DNA from: Hsuehochloa calcarea
Lineage: Eukaryota > Streptophyta > Magnoliopsida > Poales > Poaceae
Assembly (NCBI GenBank): GCA_036346395.1
Contig: CM070599.1
Span: forward strand, 12,143,232-12,207,231
Direction: 5' to 3'
Length of the DNA stretch: 64,000 bases
The number at the start of each line of letters is the position of its first letter. The stretch's first letter is position 1. Below, piece by piece: positions 49,201 to 61,200 of this stretch. Below the pieces are notes generated by a model. It made no database searches. It had not been told where the DNA came from and saw nothing but the letters and a program-made list of their open reading frames with translations. The translations under genes and the position numbers were made by a program.

Positions 49201-52200
49201 AGATATTTACAAATATACTGTTGGTCAAAGTTGATGTGATTTGACAACACACTTTCCATGGCGACATTTTTTTCGTGGCCGGATGGATAAGTTACAATTC
49301 TGCATGTCAACTAGTTAGCACAACTTTGCTAATGCCTATATTCTTAAAAAAATAAAATAAAAACAAAACAAAAAAAGGCCATAGAAAACACCGTGCTGCC
49401 TGCTATACCAGGTATTAGTGAACAAAAAATATCATGATACCAGTGATACTGCCCACTGCCCCAGTGTGCAAAAGCCTGCGTGTGTATGATGCCATCTTCT
49501 TATCTTAAAATAAAATTTGAGATCAACTGATAATAATAAAATGTACATTACGAGTATCACTTGAGAACATCTTACCATCTAACCTATCCAATAGAAAGAA
49601 TGATGCAACATCATTCAGCAGTACATCACACCAATACTGGCACTACAGTGTGCATTGAAACACATGACCACGTGGGTAAGACATCTACAGCTCTAATAAT
49701 GATACACACCAAATCATGAATAATTGCTCAGTGACACTACAAAGACAATTTAAGTTGGAAACTATCATCATTGTGTCACAGGTTGCCCCAGAGCCCAGTT
49801 GTCATCGTTACACCAGGGCCCGCTTGTCAAACAATGGATGTTATTTTCAAAATTACTGAGCTAATTTTTCCAAATACAAAAGTAAAGTTACCTGCATCAG
49901 CTTTGCACCCTTGTCACTTTGAATCTTCTCTGGATTGATTGCAGCATAAATCATTAGCAAGCGCAGCTTGTTTTCATGACTTACATCCTGCGGTAAATAA
50001 GTATACATATTAATATGATGTCCAGAGTACAGACAGGCCCAATATTTCATTGGTAGTAGTCCAAATAACAATTACCAAATGTGTTCTCAAGAAATTGATC
50101 AGTTCTTTTGACCCAGCATCACCAAACACGAGATCTTGCTCGAGCTGCCCAACATCTTTCAAATGTTGTTCTTTGATTATGCTACTAAGTTTATCTGCAA
50201 TCTGTATTGAAATAAGTAACGAAAACTAAAAAATGTAGTTGTCTATGATTGATACGGCCATATCTACAACCAAAGCATTGCAAAAGGTAAAACAAAATGT
50301 TGTGAAGGCCGATAGGGTGGATGGGGATGCTCGCCAACGAGAGGGAACGTTCTCTCGGGATAAAACCCTAGCGCGTGCGTGCAGTCAAGAAAGATATGTG
50401 GTGGTACGGCAGCAAGGGTTGCATTGGCGTCAGAAGAAGCATCAAGTGCATGGAACAAGTTCGTGCAAAAAGCTAAGAGAAGGAAAGCACACAACACAAG
50501 GGAAACCAAGAGGGAGATTTGGCCATGCATGGAGAGGACCCCAGGAACATGGCATGTGGGTTGGTTCAGTTTGGATCCAATTCAGACAGCCAATTGGTGA
50601 TTAATATTTTATTTCAAAACTAGAATAGTTTAAATTCTAATTTAAAAAGAAAAGTATTTTTTTGGTTCGGATTACTGTTCATGTGAACAGTAACCGACTT
50701 GGATACTGTTCACGTGAATAGTAATCCAATACGGAATTACTGTAGCAAACCGGTTACTGTTTATCCAACTTTTTGTGCTTGCGTGGGAGGCTATATAAAC
50801 CCCCCATGGTCGCACCATATGGAGGACAAGTTATGATTTAGATAATAAAAATCAGAAAAGCCGTTTTGGCGCATATCGTGTGTTCTTTAGTCGTGATATG
50901 AGTTGGAGAGATTGAGGGAGAAAGATTGAGAGCAAGATCAAGATATCTATCTCTTGTTTCGGAGTACTATTCACCTAACTCTACTACTTGCAATTCAATC
51001 TATTAGATTGGTTTATTAGTATATTGATTTTCTTACAATTCAATTCACCGAATTGGTTTGTAAGATTGCTACTGATCCTCGAGTGTACCGTGAAAGATTG
51101 GGCCAACAATCAGGATTCATCTAATCAACTAGGTGGATCCGTATCAGGTGGTATCAGAGCTTCAGTTGTTCACGGTACTTTATTGCTACGAAGATCAAGT
51201 ATCGACATGACCGATACGAAGGACATGAAGTTGGTCATGCAATTCAGCTACACTATAGATCAATGTGAGGAGGATCCACTCCACGATCCGAGCTACATAT
51301 TCTTCAATCGGTGTCGAGTGGGGAACACAGATTGTGCTATGATGATCGATAGGGGAAGCTTGACAAACGCTGCAAGCCAAACACTTGTGGACAGATTGGG
51401 GTTGATCACAAAGCCACATCCGGAGCCATATCTATTGCTTTGGAGGTTCAAGCACATTCCGATCACAAAACAAGTGGAGGTAAAATTTTCTTTGGATGGG
51501 TATATTGTTGTTACTTGTGACGTGATTCCTATGCATATGAGGGCATGTTCGTTGGTGATTGGTGCATATTGGTTGAAAGAACAAGACATACATCGAGTTG
51601 CATCACGCCCGTCATGCGGTACTCCTTTCCATGGAGAGGAACACGAAGGACATTACATCTTGGTCCTCGTCAAGGTACTTTGAAGATAGACAATGACGAG
51701 ACAAGGCCCAAGGAGACATTAAAGAGCAAAGAAGAAAGGCTAAAGGCCAAGAAACGTGAAGAAGAACGGTTGGTAGGGAAGAACAGAAGAAATTAGAATT
51801 GGCGACCCTTCTTTCTACCCAAAAACAAAGCAAGAGGTGTCGTTCCATGATGACAAAACTACTAGTGAGGCACCACAAGATGGTCTTTGTATCTTGACCA
51901 AGACGGTTCGAGTTGACAACACTTCCATTCTCACAACAGGCGTGAACCAACGTTTTCAAATCGAGTGCAAAATCAATGGCAAAGTTTACAAGCTTATCGT
52001 TGATGGTGCAAGCTACAACAATATCATTAGCAACGATTTGGTGCAAGCTTTGGGGTTGACAACTGGCGACATCCGAACCGTATTGTGTACAATGGTTGCA
52101 TAATGTCAGAACGAAAATTACTCATCGTGTCAAAGTTTGTTTTTCAAGAGGAGACTATCACGACAAAGTGGAGTGTGACGTCGTGCCTATGCATGCATGT

Positions 52201-55200
52201 CACTTGTTGTTGGGCGTCCGTGGCGATGATCGCAATGCTACCCACCACGGGAGGTCCAACAAGTACTCTTTGGTGCATCAGGGAAGATCATATACCCTGT
52301 GTCCTATGCCAGAGAATTCTATTCATGCTGAGGAGATCATAGCTAAAAAGACGATCGTGAAGACTACCCAGCAGAGATTCTCGAGGTTACACAAAAGACG
52401 AGGACGTCTTTTCTTGAAGAAAGGGAGGATGATACGGCCATATCTACAACCAAAGCATTGCAAAAGGTAAAACAAAATGTTGTGAAGGCCGATAGGGTGG
52501 ATGGGGATGCTGGCCAACGAGAGGGAACGTTCTCTCGGGATAAAACCCTAGCGCATGCGTGCAGTCAAGAAAGATATGTGGTGGTATGGCAGCAAGGGTT
52601 GCATTGGCGTCAGAAGAAGCATCAAGTGCATGGAACAAGTTCGTGCAAAAAGCTAAGAGAAGGAAAGCCCACAACACAAGGGAAACCAAGAGGGAGATTT
52701 AGCCATGCATGGAGAGGACGCCAGGAACATGGCATGTGGGTTGGTTCAGTTTGGATCCAATTCAGACAGCCAATTGGTGATTAATATTTTATTTCAAAAC
52801 TAGAATAGTTTAAATTCTAATTAAAAAAAAGTATTTTTTTGGTTCGGATTACTGTTCACATGAACAGTAACCGACTTGAATACTGTTCACATGAACAGTA
52901 ATCCGATACGGAATTACTGTAGCAAACCGGTTACTGTTTATTTAACTTTTTGTGCTTGCGTGGGAGGCTATATAAACCCCCCATGGTCGCATCATATGGA
53001 GGACAAGTTATGATTTAGATAATAAAAATCAGAAAAGCCGTTTTGGCGCATATCGTGTGTTCTTTAGTCGTGATATGAGTTGGAGAGATTGAGGGAGAAA
53101 GATTGAGAGCAAGATCAAGATATCTATCTCTTGTTTCGGAGTACTATTCACCTAACTCTACTACTTGCAATTCAATTTATTAGATTGGTTTGTTAGTATA
53201 TTAATTTTCTTACAATTCAATTCACCGAATTGGTTTGTAAGATTGCTACTGATCCTCGAGTGTACCGTGAAAGATTGGGCCAACAATCAGAATTCATCTA
53301 ATCAACTAGGTGGATCCGTATATCCTTGCTTTGCCATGCTTAATGTCATAAACCTAAATAGCCAATACATATGGATAATTACCAACATCAATCAAACCCG
53401 TAAAAAAAAAATTAAGACGAGAGCAGGGAAAAAACCGGTGGGAACCGGGAGGAACAAAACCATCCGAATTTTTTCAAATTTAAATTTAAACTTATGACTG
53501 CATAATGCACTTCCAATGTTGATTTAGGCCTTTTTTTGGTGCTAGATTACCTATTGTATGAGCTAAATATGCTTGAATTATCGTACAACATCATTTTATG
53601 TACAAATTTCTAACTAGACATCAAGCTCCTTATGTATTAGGATTGTTACTTCATTAAACACTTTCTAATTTATATTTACATTATTCCAATTGCTAATTAC
53701 CCATAACCAGTATTCTTTGTTTTTTTCGGGTTTTGGTAGCGGTTTTCTGGTTTTTTGAAGTGGGTTTTTCAGGTTTTTGGGCGGTAACCTTTCCAGTTAC
53801 CGGGTTTAAAACATCCCCAATTCAATTTTCATATTCGAATTTTAAATGGTTTTTTGCCGGTTACTGTTGCTGCCCACCAGGTGGGCTTTTATCTGGTTCT
53901 GAGATTTGTATCCATGGACGAGAGTTGAAATGAGGGATGAGCAGATGTATTTGGCAACAGTCATGCCATGACGGCTGGACATCCCAACGGGGATGATGAT
54001 GTGCAAGCAGTAATAGTTGCAGATATAGCAGTGCTGGATGCTGGCAACCAAGGATAGAAAAACCGGATCCAGCGGAAATCCCGACTGGCGGCCGGTACTG
54101 ATAACCGGCCGGTTACCAAAAAACTTGGAAGAAAAGCGGATGAAATTCGCTTGAATTTGCTTAAAACCAGTCGAAATTCGAAAACTGGAATTTGAATTTG
54201 CTAAACCAGAAAAACCGGCCAATTTTCCGTTCCTAGTCCCCACCGGTAGGACCGGTTACCAACCAACCGGTTTTTTATCTCTGCTGGCAACCATAAGGGT
54301 CTGTTTGGATTAAAGAATCAATTGAGTATATAGAATCGGGCTTTCAATTCCAATTCAATTGGACATGGAATTCACCCATGATTCTGATTCTAGTGTTTGG
54401 TTCGCAAGGGGATTGTAAGATGGAATTACAACTATACCAAATCCTGTTTAGATGTATACTGTAGAATAATGAGATTCCAACCAGAAAAGTAAGCAAGCGA
54501 TTGCGTAGAAACAAGTTTAGCGTATAAACAAGTATCACCTCCTCGCTAAAAAATAACAAGATCTATTGCCAGTAACAAATAGGGAAAACAAAAGGAATTA
54601 AAATACACAAGAAACATGTACCAAAACCGCCCAGAAATTGATCTAGTCCGTTAGTCTTGCAATCCAAATACTCAATGGAGTTCTCAAACAAGTTCAATCG
54701 ACAACCAAACTCCAAACCAAATCAATTTTGAACTGACTGCTAAACAAAATCTATCAAACCAAACGCCAAACCGAATCACTCAAGGTGCGAGAGGATGCAA
54801 CCGCTGAGGTGCTGCGGAAGGACAACACCATGGCTGCGGGAGGGCACTGGTACTGCGGCGCTGCGAGAGGACCCGCTGCCGTTGCCATGGGAGGATGCCC
54901 ACTGAGGTGCTGCGAGAGGACGCTACCGCCAAGGTGCCGCCGATGAGGACAAGGTCAACGATGTCAAGGCGGCCCAAGTTGTCGAGGAGTGAAAGAATTC
55001 TTAAGGGATGAGGAAGTAAGAAGGGTTGACGGAATTCCATCAACTTGGGGATCTAACCTTTTGAATTGAATGTGGGCATGTCTGGATTGTTAGAGCTCAG
55101 GAGAGAAGTGAGGAATAGGGGTTGAATTATTAGTTCTATTGCAAGAGCCTAAGTGGCAATATACAGTGTACAAGAGAAACTCTAGACTAGACTACACTTA

Positions 55201-58200
55201 TATAAGCACCCCTAACACTTACATAACTATTACACTTCTACCACATATTACACTGCTACCCTTAACACCCCCACTCACACTCAATGCGTATACAATAGCA
55301 TTGAGTTTGAAGAGAACAACACTAAAATAAAAGATAAATCTGAAGTCCGAGCTTGAAGATGTCGTCAAAGCATGCAACTCTTGAACAAAAATTGTCCTTC
55401 AGCTCTTCACACACGAATGTCTTGATTTGGAGATGTTAAAACCGACAGGAATAGAGAGATATATCAAATCAAGCCGATGAAGAGAGAGATAGAGACGATG
55501 ACACGAACAAGATCCGATCCGCCCACCCAAGAAGTGAGGTGACAATGTCGAATCTGGTGCTCAACGAAGCCAGAGACGACGGACTACATCCGCCCACCCA
55601 AGATGTGAGACAGTGTCAAATTTGGCGCCCGACGAAAACAAAGGCGAAAAGATAGTTGATGATAACGACAAAGAAAGTCATTGGTCAAGAGTCGCAATGA
55701 TGTGAAGATGAGTAGCAAGATGGCTATAAGAGAGGACCAAGAGGGCAAAGTCGCATCAACAACGATGATGGGGTCACCACACTCAATCCAATGGACAGAC
55801 CCCGGCAACCCGAAAAGGAAGAAGCAATCAGCTAATCGACAAAGGATATGATGAACTGGCATGACTTCCACGAACTCAACGAGAGATACAACGGACTTGG
55901 ATGGACTCGATCAAAATCAAAGGAAAATAGACTTAGGATACTAGCAGCAAATACAAGCATTAGCAGCAGCAACGATCACAACTCTCCTCCAAACAACAAG
56001 AACCAGCACCAAATAGTACCAATGCAGAAGAACCACACAAGCACCAACATCAAACAGTAGCAGTGCTCGAACAAACCAGCACACATGCAGGCTGCAGCGC
56101 AATAGCAGAGGCGCGGTGGAAGCAGCAGGACTAACAGAAGCTAGTGATGGAGATGGCCGGCGATGACTAAGCCGGCGAGATGGCCAACCCCAACCGGAGT
56201 TGGTGAAGACGATGAAGCCGTCGATGAAGATGAAGATGGACCGTCGACATGGAGACGATGACTCCCCCTATCCAACACCGGCAGCACTATGGAACTCGAC
56301 GGTGTCGGTGATGGGTGGGCGAAGCGAAGAGGAAGGTCCGAGAAGCAAACACATGTGGCTGCCAAATCTGGTGATGAAGTGGATGGCGGCGCGAGAAGGA
56401 TGTCGCCAGCAAACGATGGATATGTGGACGACCATGAGGATGCCAGATCCGGCGGCGTGGTGACAAGACGACCTTGATCCAAGGTTGATGATGATGAGGC
56501 CAACCGAATCCACCTAGATCCATGGCCGACGGCGATGGATTGTGGAATCGGCCGACGATGGTCAAGTCGAAGCAGATCAAAGCAGCTGCCGACAAGAGCA
56601 TAGCAACAGCGACATCGGATCCAACCGACGACAACAGGCCCAACTGGGCGACATGGCTACGACACCGTATGCAGGCACGACGCTAGGCAGAGGCAGGCGA
56701 CGAGGTACGCCGAATCCGGCGAGGATGAGGCTGAAGATGACCAGGTCCGATGGGCGCTGGTGATGGAGACGACGAACAGCAGGATGACTTGAAAACGCCG
56801 AGAAACGAGGACATCGCCGACGATGATGGATTCCGATCTAGACCACCGAATCGTTACCAGTGTAGCCTCGACGATGGTCTGCTGCTTTGCGTCGGATCCA
56901 GGCTCTGCGGAGCTGCCTGCTCAGCCCTTGTCGGATCTGGCAAAGATGACATGGCGACACCAGTGCAGACCAGATTCGGCCAGATCCAAGCGGATCTGAG
57001 TTGGGGAAAGCCCGTCGACGACGGAGACGGCAAGGGCTGCAGTGAGTGGCGGTGCCACGTCACAGAGCAAAAGCGGCGACGGGGCTGGGCGCCGACGTAT
57101 TTGCGATGGAGACTACAGGAAGGGCAGCGAGGACCTTCGATCCAGCGACAACCATTGTTGTGGGTTGGTGGTGGCGAGTCGAGAATGGAGAGATTGAGCT
57201 CGGAAGAGGCCACTCCCTGCTGCACTGACGCTCCCAGGGCCCTCACTGTCGCCTTCCAATCCACCGCTCCAGAATGGACGAAGCATGCAGATGAGGTTGT
57301 GGATAAGGAACTCTTATTGCTGCTTGCAGATGTTTGCTCTGTTGTTGCTTGAGAAGATGAAGACCGAGACTGTGCTGCTCCTTGACACTAAGAAATTACC
57401 ATAGGCTAAAGATAAAAAAACGAGATTAGGTGCTGCCCCCGGAATAGAGGTTGCTCCTCCAAGGGGCGACAACAGTGGAAGAAGCTGGATACTAGAGTTT
57501 GGATCCTTGCTGTGATACCATGTGAGCTCGGGATAGGAGAGGAATAGAGGTGAAATGTTAGTTCTATTGCAAAAGCCCAAGGGGCGATATATAGTGTACA
57601 AAAGAAACCCTACACTAGACTAAAAACCCTAGACTAGACTACAATTACATAACTACCCAAACACTTACATGACTATTACACTTCTACCACACATTACACT
57701 ACTACGCTTAACATGGTTGTCCACCAATTAATGAGGAATTGAGCTACAATTCCAATTCCAATTCCTTGGCGTACCAAACAGCTGATATTCACAAAAGCTT
57801 CTTCAATTCTTCACCTAGTTCCTGTTAGAGTATTGTATAAGTTGTGTGATTCGTTACTTGTATAGGGGGATTTGCCTACTCATGTAGATGTACGTATTGG
57901 CCTTTTGGCCCGATGAATGAATGAGGGTCATTGCAAAACACAGTATCAGAGCCCATGGCTCTCTCCCACCAACCCTAACCCTAGCCACTGTTCACCACCG
58001 CCGTCCTCAGACCGCCGCTGCCATCCTCCAGGCGACAGTGATATTGGCCTTTGGCCTAAAGAATGGGTTCTCTTCATTACTTCCTTGGGATTTAGGTCAC
58101 TTCTACACCTACGGGCTACTACCTCTTCCAAGAAAAGTACATTCAAGATCTCCTTACTTCTGATTGTCTCACCGATCAGCGCATGGTGGAAAATCTTATG

Positions 58201-61200
58201 GCTCTTGGTGTTCACCTTCGACCCACTGATGGTGAGGCTCTTGAAGACCCTACTCGCTACCGCTATCTTGTTGGGAGCCTCATTTAGCTTAAAATTACTT
58301 GACCTGACATTTCTCAACCAGTTCATATTCTGAGTCAGTTCGTTTCTGCTCCCACTCAGCTCCACTAACTTCTTCATGTTTTGCGGTATCTTCGCGGAAC
58401 CATCAGTTGTCGCCTTTTCTTTCCTCGCTCAAGCTCTTTGCAACTTTAGGCGTATTCTGATGCGACCAAGGCTAGTGATCATTCTGATCGCCATTCTTCC
58501 TGCCAAATGTGTTTACCTTGGTTCCTCTTTGATATCTTGGAAGACCAATTAGCAAACTGTTGTTTCTGGTTGGAGTGTTGAGGTTGAATTGCAAGCCATG
58601 AGCCATGACGTTATTGACAACTGAGATCACTTGGCTTCGGTGGCTACTTGAGGATTTCGGTATTTCAATTCCTGCACCGACTCTTCTCTTATCAGACATC
58701 ATTGTGCGATCAGCATTACTCGAGATCCAAGGAAGCATGAACTCACCAAGCACATTGGAGTAGATACTTCGTATATGAAATCGCAGGTGCAAGAACAAGT
58801 TGTTGCTCTTCAGTATGTGCATTCAGAGCTTTAGTTAGCCGATTTCTTCACCAAAGCACAGACTAGAGCTTAACACAACTTTTACCTCTCCAAACTCAAT
58901 GTTATTGATCCACATTGAGTTTGAGGGAGAAGGGGGGGTTAAGAGTATTGTATAAGCTGTGTGACTAGTTATTTGTATAGGGAGTTATTTGCTTATTTTC
59001 CCACTCATGTAGCTGTACATATTGGCATTTTGGCCCAATGAATGAATGAGTTGTGTGATTTTTTTTTGGATTTTTTCCAGATTTTTTGTATTATTTTGGG
59101 ATTTTTTATTGCTTCTAAAGGACTAGTACTATAAGCAGCAATATATTGGTGCCAGGTCCGATGGGCGCTGGTGATGGAGATGACAAACAACAGGATGACT
59201 TGAAGACGCCAAGAAATGAGGACATCGCCGACGATGATGGATTCCGGTCTGGACCACCGGATCGTTGACGTTGTCGCCTCGACGATAGTCTGCGCTTGCT
59301 GCGCGAATCCAGCTCGAGGAGCGCCGCTCGACTTTGCCGGATCCGCAAAGATGACATGGCAACACCGGTGTAGACCAGATCCGCCAAATCCAAGCGGATC
59401 TGAGCCGGAGAAAGCCCGACGACGATAGAGGCGGCAAGGGTTGTGGTAAGTGGCGGTGCCACATCGCAGAGCAGAAGCGCCGACAAGGCTGGGCGACGAC
59501 GTGTTTGCGACGGAGACTGCAGGAAGGGCAGCGAGGACCTTCGATCCAGCGACAGCCATTGTTGTGGGTTGGTGGTGGCGAGTCGAGAAGGGAGAGATTG
59601 AACTCGGGAGAGGCCACCCCCTGCTGCATTGACGCTCCCAGGGCCCTCACCGCCGCCTTCCAATCCACCGCTCCGGAATGGACGAAGCATGCAGATACGG
59701 TTGAGGATAAGGAACTCTTGCTGCTGCTCGCAGATGTTTGCTCTGTTGTTGCTTGAGAAGATGAAGATCGAGACTGTGCTACTCCTTCACATTAAGAAAT
59801 TACTATAGGCTAAAGATAAAAAACGTGATTAGGTGCTGCCCCCGAAATGGAGGTTGCTCCTCCCGGGGGCGACAACAGTGGAAGAAGATGGATACTAGAG
59901 TTTGGATCCTTGCTGTGATACCCATGTTAGAGCTCGGGAGAGAAGAGGAATAGGGGCTGCATTGTTAGTTCTATTGCAAAAACCCAAGGGGCAATATAGT
60001 GTACAAGAGAAACACTAAACTAGACTACAATTGCATAACTATCCTAACATTTACATGACTATTACACTTCTACCACACATTACACTACAACTCTTAACAT
60101 GATTGTCCACCAATTAAGGGGGAATTGAGCTACAATTCCAATTCCAATTCCAATTCCTTGGTATACCAAACAGCTGATATTCACAAAAGCTTCTTCAATT
60201 CTTCGCCTAGTTCCTGTTAGAGTATTGTATAAGTTGTGTGATTCGTTACTTGTATAGGGGGCTTTGCCCACTCATGTAGATGTACGAATTGGCCTTTTGG
60301 CCCAACGAATGAATGAGGGTCATTGCATAACATAGTATCAGAGCCCATGGCTCTCTCCCACCAACCCTAACCCTAGCCACTGTTCACCACCGCTGTCCTC
60401 AGACCGCCGCCGCCATCCTCCGGGCGGCAACGATATTGGCCTTTTGGCCTAATGAATGAATGAGGGTTCTCTTCGTTACTTCCTTGGTATTTAGATCACT
60501 TCTACGTCTGAGGGCTACTACCTATCCCAAGAGAAGTACATTCAAGATCTCCTTGCTTGCGATTGTCTCACTGATCACCGCATGGTGGACACTCTTATGG
60601 ATCTTGGTGTTCACCTTCGACCCACTGATGATGAGCCTCTTGAAGACCCTACTCGCTACCGCTATCCTATTGGGAGCCTCATTTACCTTAAGATCACTCG
60701 ACCTGACATTTCTCACCCAGTTCACATTCTGAGTCAGTTCGTTTCTGCTGCCACTCGGCTCCACTACCTTCTTCGTGTTTTAGTTGTCGCCTTTTCTTTC
60801 CTCGCTCAAGCTCTCTGCAACTTTAGGCGTATTTTGATGCGACCTAGGCTAGTGATCATTCTGATCGCCATTCTTTCTACCTATTGTGTTTTCCTTGGTT
60901 CCTCTCTGATATCTTGTAAGACCAAGAAGCAAACTGTTGTTTCTGGTTGGAGTGCTGAGGTTGAATTGCAAGCCATGACATTATTGACAACTGAGATCAC
61001 TTTGCTTCGGTGGCTACTTGAGGATTTCGGTATTTCAATTCCTGCACCGACTCCTCTCTTATTAGACATCATTGTGCGATCAGCATTACTCGAGATCCAA
61101 TGAAGCATGAACTCACCAAGCACATTGGAGTAGATGCTTCGTATATGATATTGTAGGTGCAGGAGTAAGTTGTTACTCTTCAGTATGTGCATTCAGAGTT

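Larger units (their letters stand above)
50250..53320 (+). mobile_element. Non-autonomous LTR retrotransposon with retropepsin-like genes
   Basis: LTRs 50250-51146 and 52430-53320 (about 0.9 kb) are nearly identical, suggesting a recent insertion. LTR 1 has inverted ends TGATACGG / CCGTATCA; the 3' copy ends CCGTAT then diverges. The primer site TGGTATCAGAGC is at 51149-51160 and a polypurine tract AAGAAAGGGAGGA precedes the second LTR. The internal part is only 1,283 bp and encodes protease-like domains but no RT or integrase, so enzymes must come from elsewhere. It lies antisense to the host gene. Confidence 0.88.

Noticed and set aside
48971..49234. 87-residue plus-strand frame in a Sec1 intron
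   Set aside because: AT-rich, no domain, antisense within an intron; TCAAAGTT-type words suggest at most a degenerate MITE.
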